From Alviniconcha marisindica (taxonomy: Eukaryota; Mollusca; Gastropoda; Provannidae), in NCBI GenBank assembly GCA_018857735.1, contig JABMCL010000027.1:1-64000 (forward strand): a stretch of 64,000 nt of DNA, in the 5' to 3' direction. The position numbers and the translations under genes are program-made. Under the pieces are notes generated by a model. It was not told the DNA's origin. It was given only the letters and a program-made list of their open reading frames with translations, and did no database searches. This document shows, one piece after another, positions 32,833 through 46,960 of this stretch (position 1 is the stretch's first letter; each line of letters begins with the position of its first letter).

Positions 32833-35800
32833 GGCTTCCATGATCCAGTGTCTCACATCACCTGCATTGGCACCAACAAGAGAAAATGTACATGGTCACA
32901 CTTGGACATGTTACTTGTGCCATTTTCTCTTACCCACAGATGAGGAAGTGATTCTTATTCAGAAAAGGAAACCTGATGGTTCAGATTCACATATCGTCTG
33001 CATCAACCTTCATTGTGAGGAAGATGATGACACTGATTTAATTAACTTGTGTGGTGCGCATGCTGTCAGTGCCTTTCTTTCCAAATCCTCCAATTTGGGA
33101 AAGTGACTGCAGTGGCCCTGTCATGAGTAATAGTTTATGTTCTGTTAACTCTGTCTGTGGACTTCTTTACCCAGTCAGCAGCAATGAGTGAATCAAAGGT
33201 ACCTGGCAATACTGTAATGTAGTTTTAAGTACAGACAGTTTTGGGAATCTCAAACAGAGTGCAGCTTTTTAACTCTAACTTTTGCAGAGAAGTAGATTTC
33301 CTGGTTAAATTACACAGAAGTGACAGCATCTTTAATGGGACCATGACTGACTGGGTTTATCCTCTGGCTCCTGCTTGGTTTTGTTAGTACTGTACATAAA
33401 ACATATAGCAATAGGAACAGCATCTTATTCTAAGACAAACCCCAGTTATGAAAGGCTTTTCATCCCATGCTTGACTAACATTTTGATATTGCACAATGCA
33501 GTTGATAGTAACATTGTCATCAGTTTTTTATAGCATTGTGTGGCAACAGCACTATCTTGATATTATGTGTATTGTATCACTTCAACCTGGTGGACACTGA
33601 ACAGCAGTATTTTGAAAATCCTGCCAGAGGCAAATCAATCTTGGCTGTCTCATAAGTAAAAAGAAAAAAGAAAGAAGGAAAAACAGAAGAGAAAAGATCA
33701 TTCAAGGACAAGACATGCGCAGGTGACAAATTTGATACTACAGCATCACAGTGTTATATAGGTGTTAAAATAAGTTAATTTTTTTATTTAGCTATCTGTG
33801 TGGCTGAGATTGAAATGAAAAATGTGTTTTTATACAATGCAGATAGGTACATGCAACATTAAACTGTAAAATGTTGCATAACAGTTGTACATCATTAAAT
33901 AATGTGTGTGCTACTTAATGAAATTAATGAATCACTTGAATATATGCATGTCTGTGGCTTGATTGAAATCTTGAATGCACTTCTAGTTCCACACAATGTT
34001 ATGCCGGTGAAACTGATGAACAACTTTTGTACTGGTGCTTTTTTTCTGATTTTTTTTAACTCATAGCAAACAGTGTGCACATCTTTTGAGTAAAGTAAGA
34101 GTGTTGATTTGAATGGTGCCTTGAATGGCTGCTTCATTATTTTCAACTGTTGCATGTATTTTGCTCTTTAGGGGGAGGGCAAAATGGTTGCTATGGGGAA
34201 ATGGCAAACTTCACCAGGTGGGAAATAACCATGTGTCATTCCATTTGTACAGAATCAGAAATGACATCTGGTTAACGAAAATGATTTTTCAGTCAGACAT
34301 GGTGTGATGCTATTGCTGCAGATGTATCTGTACCCATGTTCTCACCAACAGAATTGCACCATAATACCTTTCTGAGGTGAAACTGAAAATTCTGCTGAAG
34401 TTGAAATGATTCCTATATCTTTTATTGTGCTTGTACTGCTTTTTTTAATTTTTTTACAATTTTTTCTGTGAGGAACATAATAATCACAAAGAAGAGTTTT
34501 ACAGTGCCCTTTCCTCAGTATTATGTGAGACCTTAGAGCAAAACAAGCAGTTAGCCTGTATGCCCATGAACACACACACATACATGCATATAATTGTGGT
34601 TCCATCCTTTTGCCTCTAGCAAGTTCCACTGTATTGTTTATCCCTTGTGTGTGTGTCACTGCCACGCCTGCAGTGGCTTTGCTTTGAACATTTCTGCTGT
34701 CCTAGTACTATGGTACCTCTGTGTTCGATCTGCATGCAAGTTTCGTTGGCTTCACATTTAATGCAGAGTGCATAAAACATCCTGCAACTCAGAACACTCC
34801 TATTCTCTGCAACCCCCCCTCCCCCCTCTTTCCTGTGCCTGCTACCCTTCCCCTTCTCTCATCAACCACCCCCCCCCCCCCCCCAAAAAAAAAAGATCAC
34901 ATTGTGAACCATGATCAGTTCTCTCCAAGTTCTTATGTTTTGTTTGTTCAGCCTTCCTTCTAATCTGCATCTTTTTTTTCCGCAGAGAAACTCACTCAAA
35001 CATTATCTTATTTTTAGGGTTGAGGATTTCAGCAAGAGTACACAATGGAGAAAGGATTGTTTTTGAAAATACTGTGATTGACTGTGCTGTAACTGATTTT
35101 GGTCTGCATGGGTGCCAGTTGGTACCAGTGCAGGTGTACAGATGTGTATTAATTGTTTATGCAGGGCATCCGCTGAAATTTTCAGAGCTGGTCCCTTTGA
35201 CCAATAACTGTGAAATGGATCAGCCATTATTAAATAAACCAGTCTTGATGTATAGAGAGAATATATATGAAACAGCATCACTGATGTGGACAATCTTGTA
35301 GTCTGGATATACAGCATCTAGTAGAGGGATACAGTATCTAGTAGAGAGGAGGAGAAGGATTTGCACTGAAACAGATTGTGGTCTGTGTGACCAACTTTCA
35401 GTTCATTTATGTCTTGAAAAAAGAAGTGAAAAACTAATAATAACCATGTTTTTTGTTGTTGTTTTTTGTTTTTTGGGGGGTGGGGGGGAGTACATGAAGC
35501 CCTGGCTTATTTTTCTCATATCAAATCATTATGGATGATATTTGTGACATTATTTTGCACATGCAAGGACTGGTTTGTGTAAAGTGGAGTAAAGTCAACT
35601 AAGAAACAAATAATAGGCAACTGGTCACACCAAAAAGGCAGTCATAGTCGGCAAGTTGCTTCTTTGAGAAGAAAATCAAATTTACTAGAGGATTTTATCA
35701 AACGCTTCAGATATGCAGTCAGTTGATGCCCAGTGAAATAATAGCCTATACATAGATGCACAATTTATTCATTTACACTGGTGATTTTCAGTATGGACAT

Positions 35801-35935
35801 TTATACTTCATTTTGTGCATTTAAGACATTAAGCAGTGAAAAAAGCATTTAGAATGTTTTGTTTGAAAGACTACATTTTTGTTATCTAGACATGTTCATA
35901 ATCAGATGTAGCAATCTTTTGCTAAAAATTGTTCT

Positions 35936-36003
35936 ATCATAAACACTACCTCCCTGTCTGCCCCCTTTTGATCATAAACGCTACCTCCTTCTTTGCCCCC
36001 TTT
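35936..36003. repeat. Two-copy direct repeat
   Basis: ATCATAAACACTACCTCC and ATCATAAACGCTACCTCC start two similar 33-34 base units, each ending in TGCCCCC. Confidence 0.7.
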
Positions 36004-36084
36004 AACAATAATTATGTGTATCAATGTATATTCTGACACAAGATAACCAGATTGGACTAGGACTCCCAGCTGACCATGTTTCAG

Positions 36085-36200
36085 TTTGGGAATTCGCCCC
36101 ATTGCCATGGCAGAATTTAACTCAAACTCTCTGTCACTGGATAGCACTGCTCTTGCAGCTGCACTAAGTAGCCTCACCCAGGTAAGGCGACTGAAACTTC
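36085..36200. repeat. Possible SINE-like remnant
   Basis: The stretch ending TAGCCTCACCCAGGTAAGG-CGACTGAAACTT resembles GTCTTACCCAGGTAAAGC-AACCTGAATTT at about 809-835. Both are preceded by CTGC-rich sequence. They may be copies of one repeat family; the match is short. Confidence 0.35.
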
Positions 36201-37941
36201 ATGTAAAGTATTAATGTTTTGCAAAATTGTACAAAGCTAAATAATAATAAAAATATTTTAAAAAGAGAGAGAGAGAGAGAGAGAGAAAAAAAACCAGTCT
36301 TTTTGTGCAAAGATAATATTAAAAAAAATATGCATCAGTGCCAAGGTTTGGGCTCTTTTTGCTTTGGAGTTCAAACCAGCATGTTTTGCTGGGGTGCTTG
36401 TAGCAGAAAGAAAACTGAACTTTGCACCACAGCTTTACTCAGTAGAATGATGGATCTTTTCAGGTTTCTTTTATTACTTTGAAGCTGGTTTTGGTTTACA
36501 TATTCTCAGTATAGCAGGATGGGAGGCTTGTGCACAGTTTGTCTGCACTGTATGTGCAAGGCAAGGTTTGGTGCCATTGTGCTATTGGACTGAGGGGGAA
36601 CACTTTGAGAAAGTGAATGTGCCCCATGTTACCTCACTGTTTTGTGTTTATTTCCCCATCAGTTATGTGCCCTTTGTTCTGTACATCCCTTTTACAGTTT
36701 AGATAATCCTATCCATAGAGTCATACACTCTGAGCATGGTACTCTGTACAAATGGCTGAAACACAAGAATATTCATCATCATTATTACCATCATCTTTTC
36801 CTCTCTCATCTTAACTCCATGTCTTTTTGTTTCACATCCTCTGTACATAATACTACCGGCGCCATATTTTATGTGCACTGAAAGAATCTCTGTAAATACT
36901 TCCTTTGATGCAATATGTGCAGGCAGACTATGCACAATAAGAATACTCATTTATTTCTTCTCTTTGTCGCCTTGTATACCAAAGATGATCATGAAAGTTA
37001 AAAACAAGAGATATGCACACTGAGGAGAGGGACTGGAGTGGTGTACATGATATTTATTGCTGCTGTTTGTTTATTGAACAGCAAATGTAAAACAACTAAA
37101 ATTAGTAGTCTTTCTCCTGAAAAAAGGGGGGGGGGGGGGATTTACAAAACAATATTCTTTGGGCAATGTGGCTCATGGATCAGACTGTCTTTGGTTGAAT
37201 TAAATTTAAACACTTTCCAATTTTTTGAAGCTATCATAACTGGACAATACTGCTCATGGATTAATTCATCTAAAACAAAGGGACCTCCAATCTGTTCTGT
37301 CAGTACAGACTCCTTCACCCATGCATGCACGCGCACACACACGCACACACACACACACATACCCACTCTTCTTCTATTCCATTAAGTGACCAACTTCATC
37401 CTTGTGAAGACAGTGTCACTGGGTACTTGTAAAACTTTGCTAGTCTGGCACATTTGTGTCTGGACACACACATACGCATGTACTCTCAGACACATGTATG
37501 CTCATATGCATGTATGCACACATTCAGATACACAGCACACATACACACAACCACAATGATAAAGAATGCAAAGTTTAGAGCTGATGTGTTGTGGTGGGGG
37601 CGGTGTGGATGTTTTATTTTTGGTACAGACAATATCAAAGAAGAGACGGATATTGCCATTTTCAGTGGCTTAGCATTTGTTGTCCATTTTTTCAGACTTT
37701 ATTCTGAGGGGTTAGCTTTCAGCTTGCCAACTTAACAGTTTTAGTTGTGTCTTGGTACAAATGTATTGCTTTGTTATTCCAAGTGTAATTCAGAATTAGC
37801 GTTTGCTCTAAACCCTGCATCCATCTTTTCCCTCGCCTGTGTGTTTCAGTTTAGTAGCAGCAGCAGCAAGACAGTTGCTTTGATGTGAAATGTTGAAGAA
37901 TTTCAAATTCTCTGTCACAAAGCATGTATTCTTTTTGAATT

Positions 37942-38036
37942 TTGTTGGTCTGTTGTGACAACGTGACAGACCAGTTTCCTTGCATTGTTTTGGTCTGTAG
38001 TGACAACATGACAGACCAGTTTCCTTACATTTGTTT
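37942..38036. repeat. Tandem pair of 45-bp units, each with a hairpin
   Basis: Two units spaced 45 bases apart contain TTGGTCTGTTGTGACAACGT and GACAGACCAG. In each unit TGGTCTGT can pair with ACAGACCA about twelve bases further on. The hairpin arms are unchanged between copies while the loop varies slightly. Confidence 0.75.
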
Positions 38037-38439
38037 TGTGTTGGTTATCAGTCTTACCACTCATAGCGGATGCATTCCTTCTTCCATTTCCCTAATTTTA
38101 TGGGAACATTCCTTGATTGGACTAAAAACCTAAATTATGCCCCATGAATGATTCAGCAGCATTCCTGTTTAGTCCAATAGTGCTTTGAACAGATTATTAT
38201 GTCCAATATTTTATTTCAGTTATGAATGCTGTGAGGTGTAATGTCTTGCATAGTTTGTATTGATTTTGGTATTGTGCAGAGTGTGTTTCCAGGTTTTCTC
38301 ATCAGGTAGAGTAGTTTCTGTATCATCCTATGTAATCTGCGTATTCCATATCCATCACTTGGTATTCTGAAATTGCTATTAGTATATGGTCACAAAACAA
38401 TGTGCATACAGCTTCACTGCAACAGTCTGTGAGTTTGTC

Positions 38440-38960
38440 ACACTGCCATGGATATAATGCAGCTATGAACATCCATGGCTTTGAATGTAATACAGCCATT
38501 CACGTAACACAGCTTTGGCCATAAACATATACTTCAGCCATGAATATAACACAGCTTTGAATATAATACAGCGATAACAGTTATGAATATAATAGAGCTG
38601 TTGGTACAACAATGCTGTAGATACAACATAGTTTTGGATTTAACATGGCCATAGACAGCACAGCCATGAAACGTAAACAGCTCTGGATTTAACGCAGTCA
38701 TGGATAAAAACCTGTGACATAACACACCTTTGAATATAGCACATCTATGGATATGATGCAACTTTGGCTTTAATTTGGCTTTGGATATTACGCAGCCATG
38801 GACACAATACAACTGTGAGTATATCTGTCACTGACTTATCAACTGTGGAGATGACATGCCCATGTACAGCTGTGAGTATAGTACAAACTCAGAGTGTTCC
38901 ATAGCCATGGACGCAAAGCTTTTGGGTACAACTATAGAGAGAATAACGTCCACAACAATG
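38440..38960. repeat. Degenerate minisatellite of CAGCCATGAATATAACACAG type
   Basis: About half a kilobase consists of loosely repeated units of roughly 20-30 bases with the recurring words ACAGC, CATGGA/CATGAA, TATAA(C/T)ACAG and CTTTGGAT. Period and sequence drift along the array. It is not coding in any consistent frame. Confidence 0.65.
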
Positions 38961-40224
38961 GAGGTGAAACTTTTAGTATGGAAACTGCTGTGAAATATAC
39001 TGACTCTAGATCTGTTAATCTTTCTCCTATGTTCACTGAGCATCATTCAGAGGCATTTGTGCATAGCACTGTGTAATAGTGTATTGCATTGCAACTTAAC
39101 TAGTACATAAGTGTTGTGTAATCTGACTTCGGTGACATAGACAAACCCCAGTGGTCTCCGCTAGTCTCTACCGGCAGCTCATCTCCCAATTTTTTTCTTC
39201 TGACCAAGCCAGTATACTGATTTGGCAGAATGGACAGGGCATTACTTCCCCAGCCTCTATGTATACGCCTGCCTGTTGCAAAGGATATCTCAAAGGTTTT
39301 GGTCTGATCTTTACCATACTTGGGACAGCCAATCTGCATTGTTCAGGGTAAACATTATATTAAACTGAACAAGACTGTGATTTGATTTAATGTACTTAAA
39401 AATCTTCAAGTTGTGTGTTGAAATTCTCACTTTGCATTAGTGCCATTTGCAGCGCACTTGATCTAGTTCACTGTATGAAGTACCATGGGGGAGATCTTGG
39501 GCAGGTCTGGCTGGCTGAGACTACCAGTGCTGCACTGTGGTGAACTAAGATTTTTAGATAAGGTCACAATGAGTAATTAACTAGCTGGTTTGGCAAAAGT
39601 TTGAACAGATTCAGCCAGCTTTTTTCATTCATGAGTGCATTCATCAGAGATAGCTGTTCATGGAGATAAAATAATGTTTAATGCCAATATTGGATTTTGT
39701 GCCATGGTTATGCAGACATACATATATATAATCTGTCACATGCCTGTTTTATTGTGGAAAGAATCTGTGGGCTTTTTAGTTTTTGTTTGGTGTTTTTATG
39801 ATTTCTAGTGAATATCAAAATCAAGCTCAGACCTGTCTTATGAAGTTTAGCATTTCTCTTATAATATTTTTTAGTGTCTCATCAGTGGGTCACTTGCCCC
39901 TTACCAACTCTACTACAGTATCATGAATATGTCAGGCAGGCACTGGAAACAAGACATTCTAAATTTTGGTTGATGTCACGTTTCTCTCTCTCTGTCTCTC
40001 TCACTCTCTCACACACACACATACACACACAAATGGTACAGTTTGATCTGTGTTGATCTTGTTCTTCAGTTTTGCCTAAAATGGAAGATGTATGGTTTAA
40101 ATGGACCAAAAGTCAGTCTCTTAGAGTCATTACAAGCAAGCCATTGATGAATTTGCCATTCCTTATTGCGTTTGCCATACTGACGATGAACATGTTTGTG
40201 CTCAAGTCAGCAAGGTGCTGGTTG

Positions 40225-40615
40225 TTGTTGCTCATGTGCGCAAGTGTTTTAGTGTTCATCACTCGTGTCATCTTAGATTTGGCCATTGCCGTTTGTCAAC
40301 TAGCAGATCAAAAATGCTGGTGTTATAGCATTAAGCCATCTTCAACATAGTCACAGCCTCTTGTCAGTGAGTGGCGTTTCAGTGTTCATGCAATTTTAAA
40401 CTTGGCCACAGCCTCTTGTCAACAAGCTGCTCAAGAACACAGTCTTTGGTGTTCATAGCAAGTTACTGCCTTCTGGTCAAGAAGCAGATCAGGGACGCTG
40501 GTGTGTTCATGCCATATTATAGTCTCTTGTCAACAAACAGACCAAGGTCGCTGGCATTATAATGTTCGTGCCTTTTTACAGGTCCACAGCCTCTTGTTGA
40601 CAAACAGGCTATTTT
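40225..40615. repeat. Degenerate ~65-80 bp tandem repeat
   Basis: The words CACAGCCTCTTGTCAACAAGC, AGATCA-GGACGCTGGTGT and GTTCATGCCA recur about five times with changes and indels. The array ends near 40612. Confidence 0.7.
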
Positions 40616-41380
40616 ATCAGTTCCTGGTAGCTCTGAGGCTTTCTTTGTGTTCCTGCCCATTTTATACATTTTTTGGTTAAGAATATTTTCAGTGTCCTGG
40701 ATTTGATAAGCCAGTGATTTTTGTGGTTTTTGTTGCTTTTTACCTTTCCCGTTTTTAATGATCAACAGTGAGTGCACACTTTTTTTTTACTCCCATCAGC
40801 ACCTGTTAAACATTGCAAAGGTTGTGCTGAAAACAGTTAAGGGGAGGTACCAGGCAACTTAACTGATATTGTTTGTGTATTCCAAAACTGCAGCTAAATT
40901 TCAACACAATTGATGTCAGCAAGAAATAACGGTCAACATTAATTTGTATTATGCTGAAAGGGAAAATGCACAGCCCTTTCACAGTATTTCCTGTGGCTAG
41001 TTTGACTTGAAACTCACAACAAAGAAGCAATAAAGTAAGAATGTGTGTTCCATTGTTCTTATTTTTGGTACAAACTGCCTCACTGTCAGCTTTTATAGAT
41101 TTGCTATACTGCTGAAATAAAATTATCGCTCAGCAAACTGATGACCACAGTTTTCTTTGCAAAGAACTGACTGGACTGTGTAAACCTGTTTTGTTCTTTT
41201 TGTCTCATATCTCTTTCCACTTCTGCTGTTCAGTTTTAGTGTAGAATACAACTTTGGTTATTTGAATAATGGACAAGCATAATGCTTACGACTACATGAC
41301 TCAGAATGTCATGGAGATCACTACCACCAAATAAATGCAAAACGGCATACAAATGAGCTTTGGTATGCATGTGTGTGTGT

Positions 41381-41663
41381 TGGCTGTTTTTGTTTGTTCG
41401 GTAGTACTAAGTGTTTCCTTTGCTGTCACTTGGCTGTTTTTGTTTGTGCGGTAGTACTGTTTCCTTTGCTGTCACTTGGCTGTTTTTGTTTGTGCGGTAG
41501 TACTGTTTCCTTTGCTGTCACTTGGCTGTTTTTGTTTGTTCGGTAGTACTGTTTCCTTTGCTGTCACTTGGCTGTTTTTGTTTGTTCGGTAGTACTGTTT
41601 CCTTTGCTGTCACTTGGCTGTTTTTGTTTGTTCGGTAGTACTAAGTGTTTCCTTTGCTGTCAC
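41381..41663. repeat. 46-50 bp minisatellite, six copies
   Basis: Six head-to-tail units of TGGCTGTTTTTGTTTGTTCG and then GTAGTACTGTTTCCTTTGC-TGTCACT. The four inner units are 46 bases; the first and last carry an extra AAGT after GTACT and are 50. Units differ at one T/G position (TTCGG or TGCGG). Copies are almost identical, so the array is young or being homogenised. Confidence 0.95.
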
Positions 41664-42479
41664 ATGCAGATATCTGGAATACATTAAAAAGATCCAGAAT
41701 GAAACACCAAACAAAAAAGCTTTCAGAATTGAAGGCAGAGATTAGCATTCCACTCTCCATGCATTGAGATAATTCTCAATCCACTCTCCATACATTGAGA
41801 ATTATTCTGTGTAGCCACCCTCTGACAGCTATCTTCAGCCAGTTGGCACCTGTGTACAAACACCCCCCTTTGTGCAAGCCCATCTTCAACAAAGCATGTG
41901 GGCCATGACTTTTTCAAAAACATGGTTTGAAGCACGAGTTTGAACACAATATGTTCCTGGGAGAAAGACAAGGCCTGACTGCCAGATCACATTACAAAAA
42001 AAGAGCAACATGTGCTGGCATGGAGAAGGGATTCCTCATGGAGTGGAGGTGGGGGTGAATCTGATTCTAGATGATCAAGGCAGTAGTCGAGACCAAATGA
42101 CAGCTGTCGGATGACATTTAAAAAATGTGGTGAGGACACAGCTAGATAACTGAGTGTTCCAGGTCAATCAGCCACCAGTTTTCTGAGCATTTTGTGTAAA
42201 AGGAACTGGGGCCACTTTTGGGGGATATCAGATTTTTTGATGATCTGTGATGGGTAAACTTGTTTCTTTGGATAAAGAGTTATTGAGTAAAACAAGTTAC
42301 ACATATTCAGACTACAAATGCACAGCATGACTAGTTTCCTGTTGCACTCATCACTTGACTAGTGATCTGGTAATAATGCTGCAGAGCTATCTCAACAACA
42401 ACCACAGGGAAATGATAAATACATTCTGTAGTTAGCACTCATCACACATACAACTACACATACAAAGTGAATACACAGT

Positions 42480-42670
42480 TAAGACCCACACCAAAAGCTG
42501 CAGTATCACATTATTTTCAACCACAATACCCAAAGCTGCAACTGCAGTTACATTTTTCAAACCAAATACCCAGCTGATGCAACTGCAGTATCACCTTTTC
42601 AATCCTAAATACTCCAATATGCAGCTCCAGTGTGCATCACTATTTCAACTCCAAATACCCAAAACTGCAG
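42480..42670. repeat. Degenerate ~60-bp tandem repeat
   Basis: Three to four diverged units share AAATACCCA-A-CTGCA-CTGCAGTATCAC and a following TTTCAA. The period wanders between about 55 and 65. Confidence 0.6.
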
Positions 42671-45055
42671 CAAAAGAAAGAGCGCACACACACACACACT
42701 TCAGTGCAAACTGTTTAATTCACAGTAAAATATGATTTGTAACAAGTTGGCCATCCACAATCATGCACAGCGAAATCACTTTACACAGTCTCAAACTTAC
42801 ACATTTGTTCCCCTGCCCCACCTCATCTATTCAGCTCACAGGGTGGCTGGTGACATATTTATAATCCATGATCCCACCCAGGTTACAGCTAAAACATTAA
42901 CAAGAATGATGCTGATATGTGTGGTAAAAATGGCATGATTCACATTCTAACAGTGAACGCCATTATCAGCATCGTTCACAATCTCATTTCAGTGGCAAAA
43001 AAGGAGGCCGAAAGGCCAGTTGTGCATTTTTAGGAACATACAAACCAACCATTGTCATGAAAAGGAACAGCCCACCATATACTAATCAAAAATCTCAAAA
43101 TGAGATGCCATGGACTCTGCTGGCCCCTTGTACAAATTCACACACAAAATCAAATATAAGTCTACTTCTAAATTACACACATTCTGGCAAGCTTGTACTT
43201 TTATTCCACACACACATAACAAACATCTAGATTGGTCTGTTGATCTTTGTCAAAATGGAAACAAACCAGTGAGTATAAGCAAAGAGAAGGCAGGTGTCAT
43301 CAAATGCAAAATCTCAACATAGTTCAGCCAAAAGTGACAACAGAAAAATAAACACTTTCAATAGAACACTTTATTATAATCAAATCAGCTCTCATAGCAA
43401 TTAAATCATTTGCACAATAAACCAATAAGAAATACTCATTGTGCCAGTACACCAATACAACATGGCATGGAAAGAATTCACCACCAATGGCATGGGATGA
43501 TTTATCTAAGGAAAAGGTTAATAATTATGTTTTAACTGACCCTTTTTCAGATAATCTTAATTCACACCAACAACTATTTGTCTTAGACATTTAAAAAAGC
43601 TCTTGTTTGGGTTTTTCATTTTTCATTCACTCTTCTTCTATTTTTGTTTGTTCTTTTTCTTTCAGGAACATCAACATACAGAATATCTGCACATGACCAA
43701 AAGTGCGAAGAAGGCCGGTTAGGAGTACATGAACCAAGAAAAAAGATTTAAAAAATCCAGCCCATCAAACACACTGCTCATTCAACAGTGCATGGACACA
43801 AACATTCAATAACCTAAATCATAAAGTACTTCATAAAAAAAATTACTCACTGCAAGACACACCATAAATACATCCGCATGAATGCGTAGGCAATTTCAAG
43901 AATAAAATGTCAACAATGTCCATGACTTGGCACGAAAACATGACTGGCAAACTGGGCATGATACATGAATATCACAACACAAAAATAATACAATACGCAG
44001 GTGTGCAACAACAATTTGGTGAGTTAGAAGTAAAAACTGCAATTGGTGGTTTGTCAATATTGCAAAAATAAAGCAGAGTCTTAATGTTCATCTTCAAACA
44101 CAGCTAAATATATGCAATGAGTTGCTAATGTGGAAACAGGTATTTCCCCCAGAAATTGACCAGTCATTGAGAGAGCTCCACCTATGATAACCAGATGACT
44201 AATGCAATGACTGGAACACAAAACTTGCACCTCATATCGACAATTAAAATGCATGCAACTTGATTGTAATGTGATTTATTTCCATACATGAGATCCAAAC
44301 AATCTACAATCCCACAAGCCCCTCATGAGTATAAACCTCAGATAAAACTGAAAAACAAAAATATAAATAATAAAGCAGAAACAGGAACTAAAACTGGATT
44401 ACAATAAGAAAAAAGAAAGTCATGGCAATGTCAACTTTAAGTCGCAGACCGAACTCCAATCTCAGGAATGTGAAATACTTTAAAAGGTTGCAAACTTGAG
44501 GCTGGCACACTGTTTGGGATCATCATCAGGTCAGAAAGTGGCAACAGATTTGGGTCTTAATATGAAGTCCCAACCAAAGCATGGCATACAACTCTGCACG
44601 ACTATCATCAAAAGAAGGTTGAGCACAAACAACGTGCCTTCAATTTTTTTATCTTTCGCAATATGCAGTCTTGACTCCAGTGCTTTGCAAAATCAACTTG
44701 GTGAAACATGGTTCAGTATGTAGCCCAGAGGTGGGCAGAAAAACTCTGAGATTTCTGTATCTAAGTTGTGTCTCAAGTCGTTTGTACCACTGGCTTACAG
44801 TTGGTAATGTGGAAAGATAATGGTGAAGAAGAATCCATGCTGATTTCCAACAGACAAAACTAAGTAAGCCTATGAGGTCCCTGATGAAAAAAATGGTGAC
44901 ACAGGCTGGTGGCTGTTTGCACTTCCTACTACACAAGACTGTTCATTTTCACATGTGACTCTTCTCCTTCTTTATGATCCATGCTATTTTGTCAATCTGT
45001 GTTGCGAGTTCACTGTCGCAAAACTTAATAGCAACAGAACTGGGTGCCTGTCTTC

Positions 45056-45174
45056 AACAAACACTGACGGAAATCTAACAGATGTTATGGTTTCCATTTG
45101 GACTTTCAGCAAACTAACAAACACTGACAGAAATCTAACATGTTATGGTTTCCGTTTGGACTTTCAGCAAACTA
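45056..45174. repeat. Two-copy 60-bp tandem duplication
   Basis: AACAAACACTGACGGAAATC and the rest of a 60-base unit recur at 45116 with two substitutions and a 2-base deletion. Confidence 0.9.
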
Positions 45175-46960
45175 TCTTCAGAGGCATGACTTGAATTTTT
45201 ACAACCCAATGTGCCCTAAAAGTGAGCCCAGTTCCTTCAGTTCAGAACACAAAGAAAACCAGTGAGCAACAGACTTGGGTCACTATGTGTGGCACCCACA
45301 TCACATGACTGGTCAGTCAGAAAGATAGCTGGCTGCCTGCTGTGGAGGCTAGAGGGAATGAGCCTGCAGAACAGCACCTGTTTGTGATCAAAGTTACACA
45401 GACCTAATTCACAATGCACAGAGAATGGGACTTCAGTGATCATCTATCAAGATGCCACTTGAAGTTCCATGAGTTCTTGTTAAGCAAAACAATTTCACAG
45501 GGTAATGTTGACATCACTTGTACTGTGCACATTTGTCATACGTCATACATTTGCCTATGTAGGCAACAACAAAATAGATAAATGAACACTCGCAAAGTTG
45601 ACCCATTCTAGACTCCCTGTCTCAAGGCAAGCTGACAAAAACAAAGAGAAACAAAACAAGTATTGACAACAGATTCACAACATATAGAAACAGGCAGCAC
45701 ACTGTCACCTGAGTTACAAAACCACAGCAACAGTGAACAGTAGTAACAGTTATAAATAAAAGAAAATTTGACACAGATACCTACTACGTGCATACAGCTA
45801 TACAAAAAAGAAGTTCTAAATCGCCACACAAACAATGCAGCAGGAGTAAATCACTGGAGTCTCTTCCCTGTTATTATTTTGCTGGTGACTGTGTAGCTGC
45901 GTCTGCCCTGAAGAAGATATTGATGTTGGTTGTTTGTCTATTTACTTTGTTTGCCTGTATGTGAAGTTACAGTAGCATGAGCAGATCAAATTTCATTTCT
46001 GTGAACAGATCACATAAATGGAAGATGCAGGAATGACAAATTGATCTGCCAGCAACTGCCAATCTTCAAAAAGCAAAAGGATTATAATAAAAACACTGTG
46101 ATAAAAGCTATTAATTAGCAGTAAGAACCATGCAAAACATTTTAACATGTTTATGATCATAAAAAAGCTACACAACTGATAGATCAGATAAATACAATGC
46201 ACACACTGAGTATCACTGAAGAAAGCTGTGTACTGTACAAAGTAAGGTTTGTTAAATAAAAGCAATATCCTTGCAACAAATCAAATTTTCTTGAACTGCA
46301 GGAAATTGCCCAAAGGGAAACAAAATTGTAACAGACATGTATGTCTGTTGATAAAGGGCTGCAACTCCACCATCTGCCAGACATTCTTTTCTTGATTTTC
46401 TTTTTTCTTCTTCTTTTGCACGTGTGTGTGTGTGAGTGTACGTGCATGCTAATACCAGTAAAATATCATTTAAAAAACTATTTAAAAAAAAACCCTGTTA
46501 AAAACATGCTAGAAAAAGAAGAAGAATCAGCATAATGCATGTTTACCACACAAGCCAAGCTACCTATAAACAGTTCCCCCAGATGCCTGCACTATTGATA
46601 ATCCTTTATTATATATATTTTCTAATTCTTCATTTGTACAAAACAAGCAAACACGATAATTTTGTCAAACCTGAACAAAGGGAGTTTACAAAGCTCAACT
46701 GATATTGTATACAGATGTAAACTTTTGTCAGTAGTTCTGCACAAGCACTCCACACCTCATTCTTTTTCTGATTTCATTGCCAGTAAGCAAATGAGGAAAC
46801 ACCCACATGCCAACACAGCGGCAGCCACACATCCCTCCTCTAAAGCGCCTGCTACTTACTGTCAGAAGTAGTAGTACAGTAGTATAGCTTGTTTATGATT
46901 TTCTTAAATGTAAATGTTTTGGCATTCCTTTTACATTTTTTTTTAATGAGCCTTATATAT

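Larger units (their letters stand above)
32833..41340 (+). other. Probable long 3' UTR of the RhoGEF gene, then intergenic DNA
   Basis: No exon with conserved protein or convincing splice borders is found. AATAAA signals at 35233-35238, 41029-41034, 41116-41121 and 41330-41335 could end transcripts of different lengths. Without transcript data the true end is unknown. The region carries minisatellites at 37942, 38440 and 40225, a GA repeat at 36264-36284, a C run near 34868-34884 and a CA repeat near 37328-37359. Confidence 0.35.

Noticed and set aside
40072..40350. 92-codon frame with hydrophobic stretches as a membrane protein
   Set aside because: It reads into a degenerate tandem repeat and has no codon or splice support.
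41381..41663. CRISPR-like array
   Set aside because: Units are contiguous tandem repeats with no unique spacers, and the genome is eukaryotic.
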